Assembly: GCF_042650885.1 (NCBI RefSeq)
Contig: NZ_JBHSBU010000001.1
Span: 1,550,001 to 1,614,000 of the forward strand
Length of the DNA stretch: 64,000 nucleotides
Direction: 5' to 3'
From: Chitinimonas_A lacunae
GTDB taxonomy: Bacteria > Pseudomonadota > Gammaproteobacteria > Burkholderiales > Chitinimonadaceae
Shown: positions 9,478 through 19,165 of the stretch, piece by piece
Layout of the letters: the number at the start of each line of letters is the position of its first letter
Position numbering within the stretch: the first letter of the stretch is position 1
The notes under the pieces: model-generated
The model's input: the letters and a program-made list of their open reading frames with translations, nothing else
Database searches by the model: none
Told to the model about the DNA's origin: nothing
Made by a program: the position numbers and the translations under genes

Positions 9478-9599
9478 CCCGCCATCTTGGTCGTTCTGCC
9501 AGACGACTTCAGCCGGTGGCGGAACGAGGGAAAGCGGCCTAGGTCGCTTTCCTTCGCTCTCCCTCCCCCGCTTCAGGCGCTTTTCTTTCTCTACAGCCT

Positions 9600-9693
9600 G
9601 TCCGTCCAACTCGGATTCGCCGCCAAGCCTGCTGGAGCGCGGTACGTCTGCGCTTTGCGGTCTGGACGCGCTGATGCCGGATTGACTGGAAAT
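9600..9693 (+). repeat. ~95-bp GGAAAT-ended dispersed repeat, copy 1
   Basis: The right end GCTGATGCCGGATTGACTGGAAAT closely matches the copy ending at 16053, and CCAAGCCT and CTGGACGCGCTGA match the copies at 15959 and 16943. The left end is diverged. With the AT island it accounts for most of the gap 9345-9793. Confidence 0.5.
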
Positions 9694-9793
9694 GCGCTCG
9701 CGGCTCGGATTTAACCAGACGAACGCCAAGCAAGCGCCAAGCAGCCCATTTTCCCGCCAAGGCAAAAATGGACTGCTCAGCGTGTGGCAAGCC

Positions 9794-12700
9794 TTATTTT
9801 CTCTCTGCCGTCCCGGCGTTCACGCTCCCGCCTTCCCGCCCATAAACCACCGGTTCCCCCAGCGGCAGCGTCACCTTGATCGCCTCACTGGCCGGCTTGG
9901 CCAGTTCGATGTGGGCGGGAGCTTCGGATTGATTTACTCGTCGCTGTGCCAGCAACGCTTCCAAACGGGCGGCGATCTTGTCGGCGCAGGCTTGCGGGTC
10001 CAGCCACCAGTCGGTGGACCAGACCCGTACCAGCGTCCAGCCCAGGCCATTGAGCACCTGCTCGCGCAGTTTGTCGCGGTCGCGGGCGGTGGCCGAGCGG
10101 TGGTAGGTGGCGCCGTCGCATTCGACGCCGGCCAGATAGCGGCCCGGGGCATCGGGATCGACGATGCCAAGGTCGATGCGGAAAGACGATACGCCGACCT
10201 GCGGGTGGACCTGCCAGCCCCGCGCCATCAGGGCCAGCGCCACCTGCTGCTCGAACGGGCTGTCGTAGCTGCCGACGCTGCCATGCACCGCTTCACCGAG
10301 CGCGCGCGAACCGCGCTCGGCGAATTCCATGAAGTGCTTGAGATCGCGCACCCCGGCGGCCTGGGTGCGCGACAGGTCCAACTGCTCCGGTCCCAGGCTG
10401 GAAAACACCTTGAGCGCATGACGCGCCCGGGTGATCGCCACATTGAGGCGCCGCTCGCCGCCTTGCTTGTTCATCGGTCCGAAATTCATCGACACCGTGC
10501 CGCTGGCCGTCGGCCCGTAGGTCAGCGAGAAATAGACGATATCGCGCTCGTCGCCCTGGACGCTTTCCAGGTTCTTGACGAAGACCGGCTCCAGCAGGGA
10601 ATCCGAGAAATACGATTCCAGGGCCGGATCGCGCCGCCGCTCTTCATCGAGCAGATCCTCGATCAGCCGCTGCTGCTCGCCATTGAAGGTGACCACGCCG
10701 ATGCTCATGGCCGAGCCGGCAAAATCAGGCGACTTGAGCTTGCCGACCAGATCGGCCACCAGCGCGCGCGCTTCGATCAGATTGGTCCGCGAGCCGCCTT
10801 TGTCGTAGAGGCCTTCGATCCGGTGGAAACTGACCGCCTTATCCTCGGTGACCGGCGAAGGGAACGTCACCAGTCCGCCCTGGTAGTAGCGATGGTTGGA
10901 AAAGGCGATCAGGCTCTCGTGGCGGCTGCGGTAGTGCCAGGACAGGTCGATCGTCGGCAGATTGGCCCCCAGGCATTCGTCGAGAATGCTTTCGAGATCG
11001 GCCTCGATTTCGCTGTCCTCGTCCTCGACCTCGGCACGGTCGAAAAAGCTGGTCGGCGGCAGTTGTTTCGGGTCACCCACCATCACCACCTGCCTGGCGC
11101 GGGCGATTGCACCGATGGCGTCCCACACCGGGATCTGCGACGCCTCGTCGAACACCACCAGATCGAACGTGGCCGTGCCGGCCGACAGATATTGCGCAAC
11201 GGAAAGCGGGCTCATCAGCAGACAGGGCGTCAGCGTCGTCACCGCCGTGCCGGTCTGCGACATCAGTTCACGCAGCGGCATATGGCGGGTCTTCTTCTGC
11301 ATCTCGTAGCGCAGCCGGCCCCACTCCGACTGGCGCGTCACGGCATCCTGGGCCGGCAGCCCGGCGTGCAGCCGGGCCCGCACCCAATCGCGGGTCAAGC
11401 GGGCCAGCCGTGCATCGAGCTCACGGAAATCGCGGATCCGCTGCTCATGGGTCGAGGCCACGAAGCCACGCAGGGTCGGGTCGGCATCGATCGTGGCAGT
11501 GAGCCACCAGCGGCAATAGTTGACCTCGAATGCCTGTTCCGCAGCGGCCGCCGCGACCGTGCCGTCCTCCAGCGCCGCCACCAATGGCGCCAGCCCCTGT
11601 GCCGACGCTTCCTCGCGAACCTCGTTCCAGGCACACCAGGCCGCCAGCTTGCCCAGATGCTGCAACAGCCGCCGCCCGCGCTCGGCCAGTTCGACCGGGG
11701 TCGCCTCGGCCAGCGCTGCCTGCTCCTGCGCGATGAAACCGGCTTCCTGACACAGTTGTGGCAAGGTCTGCTGCAAACTGCGCAGCCCGGTCAGATAGGC
11801 CTGGCCGGCCTGGATTGCGGCGGCCAGCCCGGCCGTTTCCTCGCCATAGAGCTGCTCCAGCCTGTCCAGCACCCGGCTCTGCTCGGCCAGCATCGGCGCC
11901 AGATGCGGCAAGGCGGTCGCCACGGCTTTCTGGAAATTCAGTGCTGCCTCGACCACGGCCACCTCGGTATCGAGCCCCTCCCACAAGCCTGGCGAGTGCG
12001 GCATCAGCGCCAGCATCGAAGCCAGCTCCGCCATTTCGCGCAGCAGCGCCAGATCGGTCGCTGCCCGCTCGCCGCAGCGGCCGGCTTCGACCGGGCCGAG
12101 TCCCTGATCCTGCCAGGGTCGACCGCTCAGCACCGAGGCCAGGGCGGTCTGCCAGCGCAGTGCGGCCATGGCGATATCGAGCTGGGTGGCGTGGCCGGCC
12201 CAGACCCCATCGGTATCGGCCCCCAGCAGCGTCAGCTCGGCCAGCCCGGCGTCGAGCCGGCGCAGTTCGCGCAGTTGCGACAGGGATTCGGCCATGCCCG
12301 AGCCGACTTCCCCGGCCGCAATGGACTCCCAGCCGTCCTCACGCCACGGCAGGCCGTCACGGGCCGCCTGCACGGCATCTTGCAGCGACAGCACGGCTTG
12401 CAGCAGATCGAGGCGGGTGTTCTGCCCTGCCCAGATCCGCCCGGTCCGAGCGGTCAGACCATCGAGCTTGGCCAGTTCGGCCCGGACGGCCGCCAACTCG
12501 GTCAGACACGCCATATCGCCTGACAGATCGGGTTGAGCCTGACTGCCGGCCAGGGTTTGCAGCCGCTGCACCAGCGCACGGCGGCGGAACCAGTTGATCG
12601 GCCACGGCGCGCCCTGCACGGCCTGCCATTCGTGTTGCAGAGAGGAGAAATCGAGCTCCGACAGCGGATAAGGCAGCGACAGCTTGGCCGTCAGCCCCGC

Positions 12701-15700
12701 CGCCCGCTGGAGCAGCATCAGGCCATGCCGCAGTTCGTCGAGCATGGCCTTGCTCCAGGCCGGCACCAGACTGGCTTGCAGCGCACGGAAGCGACCAAGC
12801 CGTTGCAGGCCGTCGCGCAGGGTTTGCAGCGTCTCGGCACGCCATGGCATCGACAATTGGCTGCGCAGCTCGCGGTAACGCACCAGTTGGGTCAGGCAGC
12901 GCTGCAAGCCCTGCGCGACTTCGCCAGCGTGGGGACGCACGGCAAAGCGCCAGTCACGCCCGGCCGGTTGCGGCAAGGCACGTGCCAGCAGGCCCAATGC
13001 CTTGCGGGTGCGGCCATTGCCCTCGATCTGCGGCAGCTCAAGCACCTCGCGCAGCGTGTGGGCGGCGGTTTCGCTGGCCTCGGCGGCCGACACCAACTGC
13101 CGCAGCAGTTGCGCCAATTCGGTCTGCCAGGCATGCGACCAGCCACGACGCGGCATGGCGGCAAAGCAGCTCGCCCCCGGACGGTCCGCATCGAGCGATT
13201 GGGCAGCGACACCGAGCCGCTGCGCCAGCTCGCGCAAGCCAGCCAGTGCCACGTCATCGTGCAGCAGCGGATCGGACCAGCGCAGCGGCAGTTCCGCCAT
13301 CGCACTGCCGGCCACCACCTGGCCGATGGCCTGGTAGACGCTCAGGCCATTGGGCAGGCGCCGATGCAGATGTTCGACGTAATGGTTCAGCTCGGCACGC
13401 AGCCGGCCCAGCCGTTCGGCTTCACGGCGCCATTGGGCCGGATCGTGGCTCGCTGCGGCATCCCAGGCCCGCTTGAGCTGGGCCAGTACCTCGGTTTTGC
13501 GGGCCTTGTTCGAATGGAGTTCCAGACAGCAATCCCCCAGCCCCACATCACGCAGGCGCCGGTAGACCACATCGAGCGCGGCCATCTTTTCCGACACGAA
13601 CAGCACCCGCTTGCCCTCGGCAAGACACTGGGCGATCAGATTGGCGATGGTCTGGCTCTTGCCGGTGCCGGGCGGGCCGATCAGCACGAAATCCTTGCCG
13701 CGCGCGGCGGCGACCACGGCGCGCAATTGCGAGGAATCGGCCGGCAGCAGGCAGAAGTCGCGCTCAGGCGGCAACTCCTCATCGAGCCGGCGCGGGTCGG
13801 GAAAGGCGATCTCGGAAGGGTAAGGCTCGCGCGGGCTCTCGATCAGATGACGCACCACGGCGTTTTGCTTCAACTGCTCGGTCCGACCGGTCAGGTCCTT
13901 CCACATCAGGTATTTGGCGAACGAGAAGGTAGACAGCACCACTTCCTCGACCACTTCCCAACCCTTGATATCGCGCACCGCCGCCGCCACCCGGCGCCAG
14001 ATGCCGGCCACATCGAGACCCTGCTCGTCCTTGGGCAGCTCGCTGTCGTCGATGCCCAGTTGCAGGCGGAAATCCTGCCGCAGCATCTCGATCAGGGTCG
14101 GATTGAAACGCGGCTCCTCATCATGGAGCCGCAGCGCAAAACCCGAGCGCACGCTTTTACGCTCCAGTGTGACCGGCACCAGGATCAGCGGCGCCTTGTG
14201 CCGTTTCTCGCTGCGCGCATCCTGGGTCCAGGCCAGGAAACCCAGCGCCAGATACAGGGTATTGGCCCCATTCTCCTGCAAGCCGGTACGGGCGCTGCGG
14301 TACAGCTCGACCAGACGCGCTTCGAGCGCTTCGCTGTCGAGCGCCACGAACACTTCCTTGCGCGCCAGGGCATCGAGCGCCAGGGCATGGCGCAGGGTTT
14401 CCCGATCGCGGCTCTCCACTGCCGGGTCGACCACCGTCATCGCCACGGGTCTGGACAGCAGTTTCAGGCTCTGCCCGCCGGCCAGCAGGTCTTCGAGTCG
14501 TCCCGGGTCCGGCGCATCGAGCGGCAGCGACTTCTTGCCGGCGCGGAAACTCAACAGATTGTTGCGCAGCGACAGATCGAGCAACTTGCGCTGCCAGCGG
14601 GTCAGACGGTCTTCGGGTCGGTTGGGCGTGGGGTGCAATGAATAGGAAGGCAGATCGGGCGCCGGCTCGAACAGCGGCTCGACCGTGCCGGCTGCCACAG
14701 ACGGCGCCAGGGCAAGCTGCACTTGATGGCTGTCGAGCGGTTTGATCCCTTGCAAGCGGGCACGGCGGATATCGACCGCCAGCTCGAACGCCTGCTCGCG
14801 CACTTCGGCAATGGCCGCTTCGCCGCTGTCGCTGGCCTGCCGGAACGACGGCACGGGACGCTGGGTCAGCAGCACCGGATCGAGCAGAATCAGCTCACCC
14901 AGCCGGACCCGTTTACGCAGCGCCATCACATCGTCCACCACGGCATGGCCGAAGGTTTCGTTCTGTAACCAGACCCCGGCCAGCGCATGGCCTTCGATAA
15001 ACACCACCAGTCCGGACAGGCCGGCCTGCTCCAGCGCGGCGCAATACAGCAGTGTCGCATCAAGGCAGGTCGCCAGGCCCGCTTCGACCACGCGCGACGG
15101 ATTGCGGATCTTCTGGCCGCGATGCTCGAAGCTGGCCGGTGGCTGGGCGTAATCGAGCCCCAAGCCGCCCAGTGCCACCCAGATCGCCTGGGCCAGCGTC
15201 CAGGCGCCGGTCGCCCCGGCCTGATAACCGTTGATCGCACCACTTTGGCCGGCCTGACGCAGAATCTCGGCCGCCCGCTTCAATACCCGCTCCACGGCTG
15301 CGTCGTTGGGCTGGACAAAGGCAGCGATCATCTCCGGACTGCTCGCCAGCCCGCCCCACTGGTTCTGCGGCAGCAGCTCGACCGTCAGTTCGCGGCTGGC
15401 CAGTACCTGCGCCGGGTTGTCGCGCTGATGCAGTGCAAAGCGCACCGTCGCCGGCCGCGCTTCGGTCAGCCGGCCCAGCAGACCGGCATCGAGCAGCAAG
15501 TCCAGATTGTGCGGCCGGCAGGTGTCGCCGGCGCTCATCGCATCGATCCGCCAGGTCTTGCTGTGCAGAAAAGGCGGCTCGGCCACCACCGTCAGCGCCA
15601 GGTCGCCCAGATCGGTGTTGCTGCGCACCGCCAGCTCGCGCAGCACCGGACTGCCATGCTGGCAATCGGCCAGATTGAGCTTGGGCACAAAGGTGACATC

Positions 15701-15772
15701 GATCTGTGGCGCGGCTTGCAGGTCGACGACGGCAATGGTGGCATCCATGATTTTCCTGTTCTGTTCTTTCAT
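9794..15772 (-). CDS. DUF4011 / superfamily-1 helicase / Vsr-like nuclease protein, putative anti-phage gene
   Basis: This 1992-residue protein combines four parts. Residues about 200-280 look transglutaminase-like (a Cys near 234 in GLATCLDATLLYC and a His near 262 in EGHALAGVWL). A DUF4011 motif RWQRKLLDLSLRNNLL lies near 391. The helicase has Walker A GPPGTGKS near 700, the DEAS box near 1541, GDPKQLPP near 1565 and NVAITRARH near 1776. The last ~120 residues are a PD-(D/E)XK fold of Vsr/DUF559 type (FRIDLGIVD, then VECDGATYH). Proteins with this order are reported as single-gene anti-phage defence (hhe type). An alternative ATG at 15748 has its own Shine-Dalgarno sequence. Confidence 0.85.
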   Translation of the reverse strand: MKEQNRKIMDATIAVVDLQAAPQIDVTFVPKLNLADCQHGSPVLRELAVRSNTDLGDLALTVVAEPPFLHSKTWRIDAMSAGDTCRPHNLDLLLDAGLLGRLTEARPATVRFALHQRDNPAQVLASRELTVELLPQNQWGGLASSPEMIAAFVQPNDAAVERVLKRAAEILRQAGQSGAINGYQAGATGAWTLAQAIWVALGGLGLDYAQPPASFEHRGQKIRNPSRVVEAGLATCLDATLLYCAALEQAGLSGLVVFIEGHALAGVWLQNETFGHAVVDDVMALRKRVRLGELILLDPVLLTQRPVPSFRQASDSGEAAIAEVREQAFELAVDIRRARLQGIKPLDSHQVQLALAPSVAAGTVEPLFEPAPDLPSYSLHPTPNRPEDRLTRWQRKLLDLSLRNNLLSFRAGKKSLPLDAPDPGRLEDLLAGGQSLKLLSRPVAMTVVDPAVESRDRETLRHALALDALARKEVFVALDSEALEARLVELYRSARTGLQENGANTLYLALGFLAWTQDARSEKRHKAPLILVPVTLERKSVRSGFALRLHDEEPRFNPTLIEMLRQDFRLQLGIDDSELPKDEQGLDVAGIWRRVAAAVRDIKGWEVVEEVVLSTFSFAKYLMWKDLTGRTEQLKQNAVVRHLIESPREPYPSEIAFPDPRRLDEELPPERDFCLLPADSSQLRAVVAAARGKDFVLIGPPGTGKSQTIANLIAQCLAEGKRVLFVSEKMAALDVVYRRLRDVGLGDCCLELHSNKARKTEVLAQLKRAWDAAASHDPAQWRREAERLGRLRAELNHYVEHLHRRLPNGLSVYQAIGQVVAGSAMAELPLRWSDPLLHDDVALAGLRELAQRLGVAAQSLDADRPGASCFAAMPRRGWSHAWQTELAQLLRQLVSAAEASETAAHTLREVLELPQIEGNGRTRKALGLLARALPQPAGRDWRFAVRPHAGEVAQGLQRCLTQLVRYRELRSQLSMPWRAETLQTLRDGLQRLGRFRALQASLVPAWSKAMLDELRHGLMLLQRAAGLTAKLSLPYPLSELDFSSLQHEWQAVQGAPWPINWFRRRALVQRLQTLAGSQAQPDLSGDMACLTELAAVRAELAKLDGLTARTGRIWAGQNTRLDLLQAVLSLQDAVQAARDGLPWREDGWESIAAGEVGSGMAESLSQLRELRRLDAGLAELTLLGADTDGVWAGHATQLDIAMAALRWQTALASVLSGRPWQDQGLGPVEAGRCGERAATDLALLREMAELASMLALMPHSPGLWEGLDTEVAVVEAALNFQKAVATALPHLAPMLAEQSRVLDRLEQLYGEETAGLAAAIQAGQAYLTGLRSLQQTLPQLCQEAGFIAQEQAALAEATPVELAERGRRLLQHLGKLAAWCAWNEVREEASAQGLAPLVAALEDGTVAAAAAEQAFEVNYCRWWLTATIDADPTLRGFVASTHEQRIRDFRELDARLARLTRDWVRARLHAGLPAQDAVTRQSEWGRLRYEMQKKTRHMPLRELMSQTGTAVTTLTPCLLMSPLSVAQYLSAGTATFDLVVFDEASQIPVWDAIGAIARARQVVMVGDPKQLPPTSFFDRAEVEDEDSEIEADLESILDECLGANLPTIDLSWHYRSRHESLIAFSNHRYYQGGLVTFPSPVTEDKAVSFHRIEGLYDKGGSRTNLIEARALVADLVGKLKSPDFAGSAMSIGVVTFNGEQQRLIEDLLDEERRRDPALESYFSDSLLEPVFVKNLESVQGDERDIVYFSLTYGPTASGTVSMNFGPMNKQGGERRLNVAITRARHALKVFSSLGPEQLDLSRTQAAGVRDLKHFMEFAERGSRALGEAVHGSVGSYDSPFEQQVALALMARGWQVHPQVGVSSFRIDLGIVDPDAPGRYLAGVECDGATYHRSATARDRDKLREQVLNGLGWTLVRVWSTDWWLDPQACADKIAARLEALLAQRRVNQSEAPAHIELAKPASEAIKVTLPLGEPVVYGREGGSVNAGTAERK

Positions 15773-15798
15773 CCGCTTCCAACAAGTCAGCAGTTAAG

Positions 15799-15871
15799 CG
15801 AAAGAATATTTAATTTCTTATTAAACATAGCAACAGATCTCGCAGATATTTTGCACAAAATATTTATCCTG
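15799..15871 (-). repeat. AT-island repeat copy (minus orientation)
   Basis: On the minus strand the core is GCAAAATATCTGCGAG (15854-15839), followed by TTTAATAAGAAATTAAAT. The flank before it on that strand (15960-15875) is purine-rich (GGTTGGGAGAGGGGGAGGCG). It lies directly upstream of the large helicase-nuclease gene and may overlap its promoter. Confidence 0.6.
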
Positions 15872-15958
15872 CTTATCCCCCGCTCTACGGCATCCTCAGA
15901 TCGGACACCGCCTCCCCCTCTCCCAACCATGCGCCCCCTGTCACTCGTCACCTAGAGT

Positions 15959-16053
15959 ATTTCCACTGAAGTAGGCATCGCAGCAAGTCTGGTTGAGTGC
16001 CAGGAGCCGGCATTTTGAGGGCCGGACCCACTGACGCCGAATTGACTGGAAAT
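15959..16053 (+). repeat. ~95-bp GGAAAT-ended dispersed repeat, copy 2 (best copy)
   Basis: The ends form an imperfect inverted repeat: ATTTCCACTGAAGTAGGC on the left, and ATTTCCAGTCAATTCGGC when the right end is read backwards. The centre has a GCCGGCATTTTGAGGGCCGG hairpin. It sits between the defence-like gene and a GNAT gene, with no open reading frame. Confidence 0.6.
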
Positions 16054-16175
16054 GCCCTAAGCACAGCCATATCAAAACATCCTCGCAAAAGCCGTCTGAT
16101 CAAACAGAAAACGGCTGCGGCGGCGCAGATTATACGAAGATGGCTCAGCCGCCACAGCGGCCGACGCCAGCTCGC

Positions 16176-16715
16176 TCAGCCCGCAAGGCTGGGCGCAGCG
16201 CCGGCCTTATGACCGGCACACCGAAAGCGCTGCCCCATCTCACCCTCGATCAGCAGGTTCTGGTAGTCCCCGCCCGTATAGTCGGCGATCACCCGCTGCC
16301 AGAAAGCGATGGCCGGCTTATTGCGGGCCAACTGGACCATTTCCCAGCAGCCGGGCAGACGGTCGAACAGGCACTGCGCCGCCAGACGCCCCCAACCCCC
16401 GCGCCGATGCTGGCGCAGGACAAAGAACTCGCTGAGCCGGTAATCCGCCTCGACACTCCTATACGGAAACGGCCTGGCGCCAACCAGCGCAAAGCCCAGC
16501 GGCTTGCCGTCGAGTCGGAATAGAAAAGGACGCACACGCGGATCAGCCGGCGCCAGCCAGGTGGGCAGATAGTCGGGCGTCCAATGGCCTGTGGCGTCGA
16601 GCTGGTAGAAATCGCTGAATTCGGACAGATCGTGCAGATAGAGCGCGTAGAGCTGACGAAACAGCCCCTGCTCGGTCTGCAACAACGGTTCGACGGTCAG
16701 TGAGGAAGAGGACAT
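16176..16715 (-). CDS. GNAT family acetyltransferase
   Basis: This 179-residue protein resembles the GNAT group with an N-terminal LYALYLHDLSEF segment and a middle FLFRLDGKPLGFALVGARPF strand pair. The acetyl-CoA loop is LRQHRRGGWGRLAAQCLFDR, and WEMVQLARNKPAIAFWQRVI is the C-terminal part of the fold, with asparagine and a FWQ motif. It would acetylate an unknown small molecule or protein. It is flanked on both sides by copies of the ~95-bp repeat and has no operon partner. Confidence 0.8.
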   Translation of the reverse strand: MSSSSLTVEPLLQTEQGLFRQLYALYLHDLSEFSDFYQLDATGHWTPDYLPTWLAPADPRVRPFLFRLDGKPLGFALVGARPFPYRSVEADYRLSEFFVLRQHRRGGWGRLAAQCLFDRLPGCWEMVQLARNKPAIAFWQRVIADYTGGDYQNLLIEGEMGQRFRCAGHKAGAAPSLAG

Positions 16716-16942
16716 GGACGGCAGAGTCTCCGCAGAGTTGGTCGGATTGGCAGAATAAAGGCGAAAGCGCTGTAGCGGGGCTTTCTTCTGAATAGGCCCG
16801 ACGGATAAAGCTGGATTCCGGCAGCGATGCGACTCGGCCGGGGTGAGGTTGGGTGACGGGGAAGTCTTGGACGGGATGAAGGAGAGGCTTGGGCCAGTTT
16901 TTTGGGGGCGGCCGCGTAGGGGCGAAGCCGCTTATTTAGGGC

Positions 16943-17031
16943 CTTTCCGCTGAATGCGGAATCGAAGCCTGGTTGAGTAGCGTGCCTGGGCCTTGTGGGC
17001 TGGACACGCTGACGCCAACGTGGCTGGAAAG
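16943..17031 (+). repeat. ~95-bp GGAAAT-ended dispersed repeat, copy 3
   Basis: CTTTCC at the left and GGAAAG at the right are the ends. TGGTTGAGT and GGACACGCTGACGCC match copy 2 at the same internal places. It is the only structure I see in the gap 16716-17138. Confidence 0.55.
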
Positions 17032-17138
17032 GCGCTAGCGTGCAGACCGGTAACGAACCGGTCGCGGACGCTCTGGGAAAGCATGAGTTTCAGCACATCC
17101 ATCGTGCTATGTGAACACCATCTGCCTCCGGACGCGGC

Positions 17139-18668
17139 TTAGGCCGCAAAAATATCGAGCCATTCGGGTGCGGTCAGCAATCCGGGCATCTTGATATCGC
17201 CCAGGCGGCGGCCCTGGGTCAGCATGCGGGCGATATAGCGATGCTGCGCCTGCCGCACCCGCCGCGCTGCCAGGGGCTGCAACTGGCCCAGCGCCCGGGC
17301 ATAGGCGTATTGCGGGTTGCGCATCAGCCGCGATTCGACCCGATCTGCCGCGCCGGTCGCCTCATCGGCATCGCTGTCGAACACCAGCACATAACGCCGG
17401 CTCGCCGCGTCGGCCACCAGTGCCCGGAAACCGGCCAGATCGGCCAGCGCCCGCTGGACGAATTCATCGGTCAGCTTCTCGCCCACCAGATCGCTGCTCA
17501 GATTGCCGCGCCCGACAAAGCGCAAAGCCGGCTGTCCGCCCGGGCCGTGGCCGGTACAGGTGACGATATCGCCGGTGCGGTAGCGGTAGAGGCCGCCTGC
17601 CGTCGTGATCACCACTTCGTAGCGGCCGCTGATCACGATCTCATCGGCTAACAAGGGCTCGCCGCCCTCGTCGAGAAATTCGAAAAATCCGCTGTCCTGC
17701 GACAGCAAGGCCTGGCCGGTCGATGAATCGGGAATGCTGACCACCGCCTCGGTCGACAGCAGCCCCTTGGGTTGCAGCGTGACCGAAGGAAACAGCCGGC
17801 GCAGACGGGCGAAATACGGCCGGGACGCACCGTCGGCCCAGCAACTGATCAGTTTGAGACCGGGCCACAGGATGGCCGGGTCGTCCTTGCGCAGATACTC
17901 GTCCAGCCGCTCAAGCGCGGCCGGATCGGGCATGACTTCGCGTGTCCCGAGCGTCCCGCCGCGCCCGAGCAGTTCGCGCAGTGCCTCGGCCTGGTCGGGA
18001 ATCGCTTCGAGCAGCGACAGAAAAAAGGTGGGACTCCATACCGATACCAGCGACAGATCGTGGCAGGTCAGCAGATCGCGCAAGGTGGCCAGTTGCCACG
18101 CACCGAGTTCACGACAACCCGCCACGGCCAGATCGACCGCCGACAGCCGGGCAAACAGCGGCAGCGCTTCGGGGCCGAGATAGTCGGCGTCCGACAGACC
18201 ATAGGGCACCTGCGGTGCCGGCTCAGGCAGGGAGCGGGTGGCCGGGCTGATCGCCCAGTAGGCGTGGCCGGTGCCGATGTTGTAGCTGCGGATCACGTCA
18301 GCCAGCCAACCGAGCAGCGCCCGGCGAAAATCGGCCAGCGAATGGGCGCTGTAGGGAATCAGCTTGGCGCCGCCCCCGCTGCCACCGGTCGATTCGCAAG
18401 CCACCGCTCGCCCCGCAAACAGCACATCGGCTTCGCCGGCCGTGACCCGGTCTATCCAGGGTCGCAGCGTGTCGTAATCGACCAGCGGCAGCCTGGAGCG
18501 AAAACTGGCCAGCGCGCCCGAGCCATCGAGCCCATGGCCGCGCAGATATTCGCAAGCCGCATTACGGCGCAGACAGTCGGCCAGCCAGGCGGCCTGGGCC
18601 GTGCGGCAGCCCGGTCGGCCGATCAGCTGACGCTGCCCCAGCAGATAGAGTTCATGCCATTCGCTCAT
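17139..18668 (-). CDS. GH3 family adenylate-forming protein
   Basis: This 509-residue protein belongs to the GH3 branch of the acyl-adenylate superfamily, which activates a carboxylate with ATP and often joins it to an amino acid. The ATP-binding loop is ESTGGSGGGAKLIPYS, the second adenylation motif is YRYRTGDIVTCTG, and the hinge region has GEKLTDEFVQRAL. The start at 18668 has a GAGG ribosome binding site about nine bases upstream. The gene stands alone. The acid substrate is unknown; bacterial GH3 proteins lie in varied biosynthetic contexts. Confidence 0.88.
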   Translation of the reverse strand: MSEWHELYLLGQRQLIGRPGCRTAQAAWLADCLRRNAACEYLRGHGLDGSGALASFRSRLPLVDYDTLRPWIDRVTAGEADVLFAGRAVACESTGGSGGGAKLIPYSAHSLADFRRALLGWLADVIRSYNIGTGHAYWAISPATRSLPEPAPQVPYGLSDADYLGPEALPLFARLSAVDLAVAGCRELGAWQLATLRDLLTCHDLSLVSVWSPTFFLSLLEAIPDQAEALRELLGRGGTLGTREVMPDPAALERLDEYLRKDDPAILWPGLKLISCWADGASRPYFARLRRLFPSVTLQPKGLLSTEAVVSIPDSSTGQALLSQDSGFFEFLDEGGEPLLADEIVISGRYEVVITTAGGLYRYRTGDIVTCTGHGPGGQPALRFVGRGNLSSDLVGEKLTDEFVQRALADLAGFRALVADAASRRYVLVFDSDADEATGAADRVESRLMRNPQYAYARALGQLQPLAARRVRQAQHRYIARMLTQGRRLGDIKMPGLLTAPEWLDIFAA

Positions 18669-18799
18669 CGTTTGTCGCCTCGCTCAGAAACTCCGGCTGG
18701 AAACCCTGGCCGGCTCGACTCTCGGCCAATTACTCAGGTGACGCTTCAGGCTGGAACCGCCCGGTCCGATGCCGGGCGAGAGACAGGAGAAATTGTCAT

Positions 18800-18862
18800 A
18801 AATCAACAATTTCTCCATTTTTCATAGGTATATCTTGCACAAAACAAGCAGTTTTTTATTAA
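18800..18862 (-). repeat. AT-island repeat copy (minus orientation)
   Basis: On the minus strand the core is GCTTGTTTTGTGCAAG (18849-18834), preceded by AATTAATAAAAAACT and followed by CCTATGAAAAATGGAGAAAT. No clear purine or pyrimidine arms are present. Confidence 0.5.
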
Positions 18863-19165
18863 TTACGCCTACCATCTGCGACTTTATCGATATCAGGATT
18901 GCCAATCGGCTGAGAAGGGAATGTTATGTGTCAGCGCAGCCTGTGACGGCGAGGGTGAAGCGGCAGGTGGCTTCGCCCGGCTGCGATTGAGGTGAGCATA
19001 GTACAGACTGGCCGCGGTATTCCTGCACCAGACCGACGGCTATCGACACGCTGACCGGCGGCCTGGGCGGCAACCGCCCGTCTTTCCCTTGATGCCGATC
19101 AGTTCGCGCCCAACGGGATAGGTAGAGAATAAGAGCCTGTTCACTTTGATCGATACGGACTGGCC
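18863..19165 (+). other. Gene-free stretch before the hemerythrin gene
   Basis: I find no convincing gene here. A weak Fnr-like sequence TTTATCGATATCAG lies at 18884-18897 and a half-site TTGATCGATACGG at 19148-19160, too close to the start at 19166 to be a normal activator site. Confidence 0.3.

Noticed and set aside
9692..14641. Two long plus-strand open frames (about 943 and 702 codons) opposite the helicase gene
   Set aside because: They are antisense to a protein with clear conserved motifs, are Gln/Arg/His-rich without domains, and follow from the GC-rich codon pattern.
19148..19160. TTGATCGATACGG as an Fnr box for the hemerythrin gene
   Set aside because: Only one half-site is good and it is five bases from the start codon, unsuited to activation.
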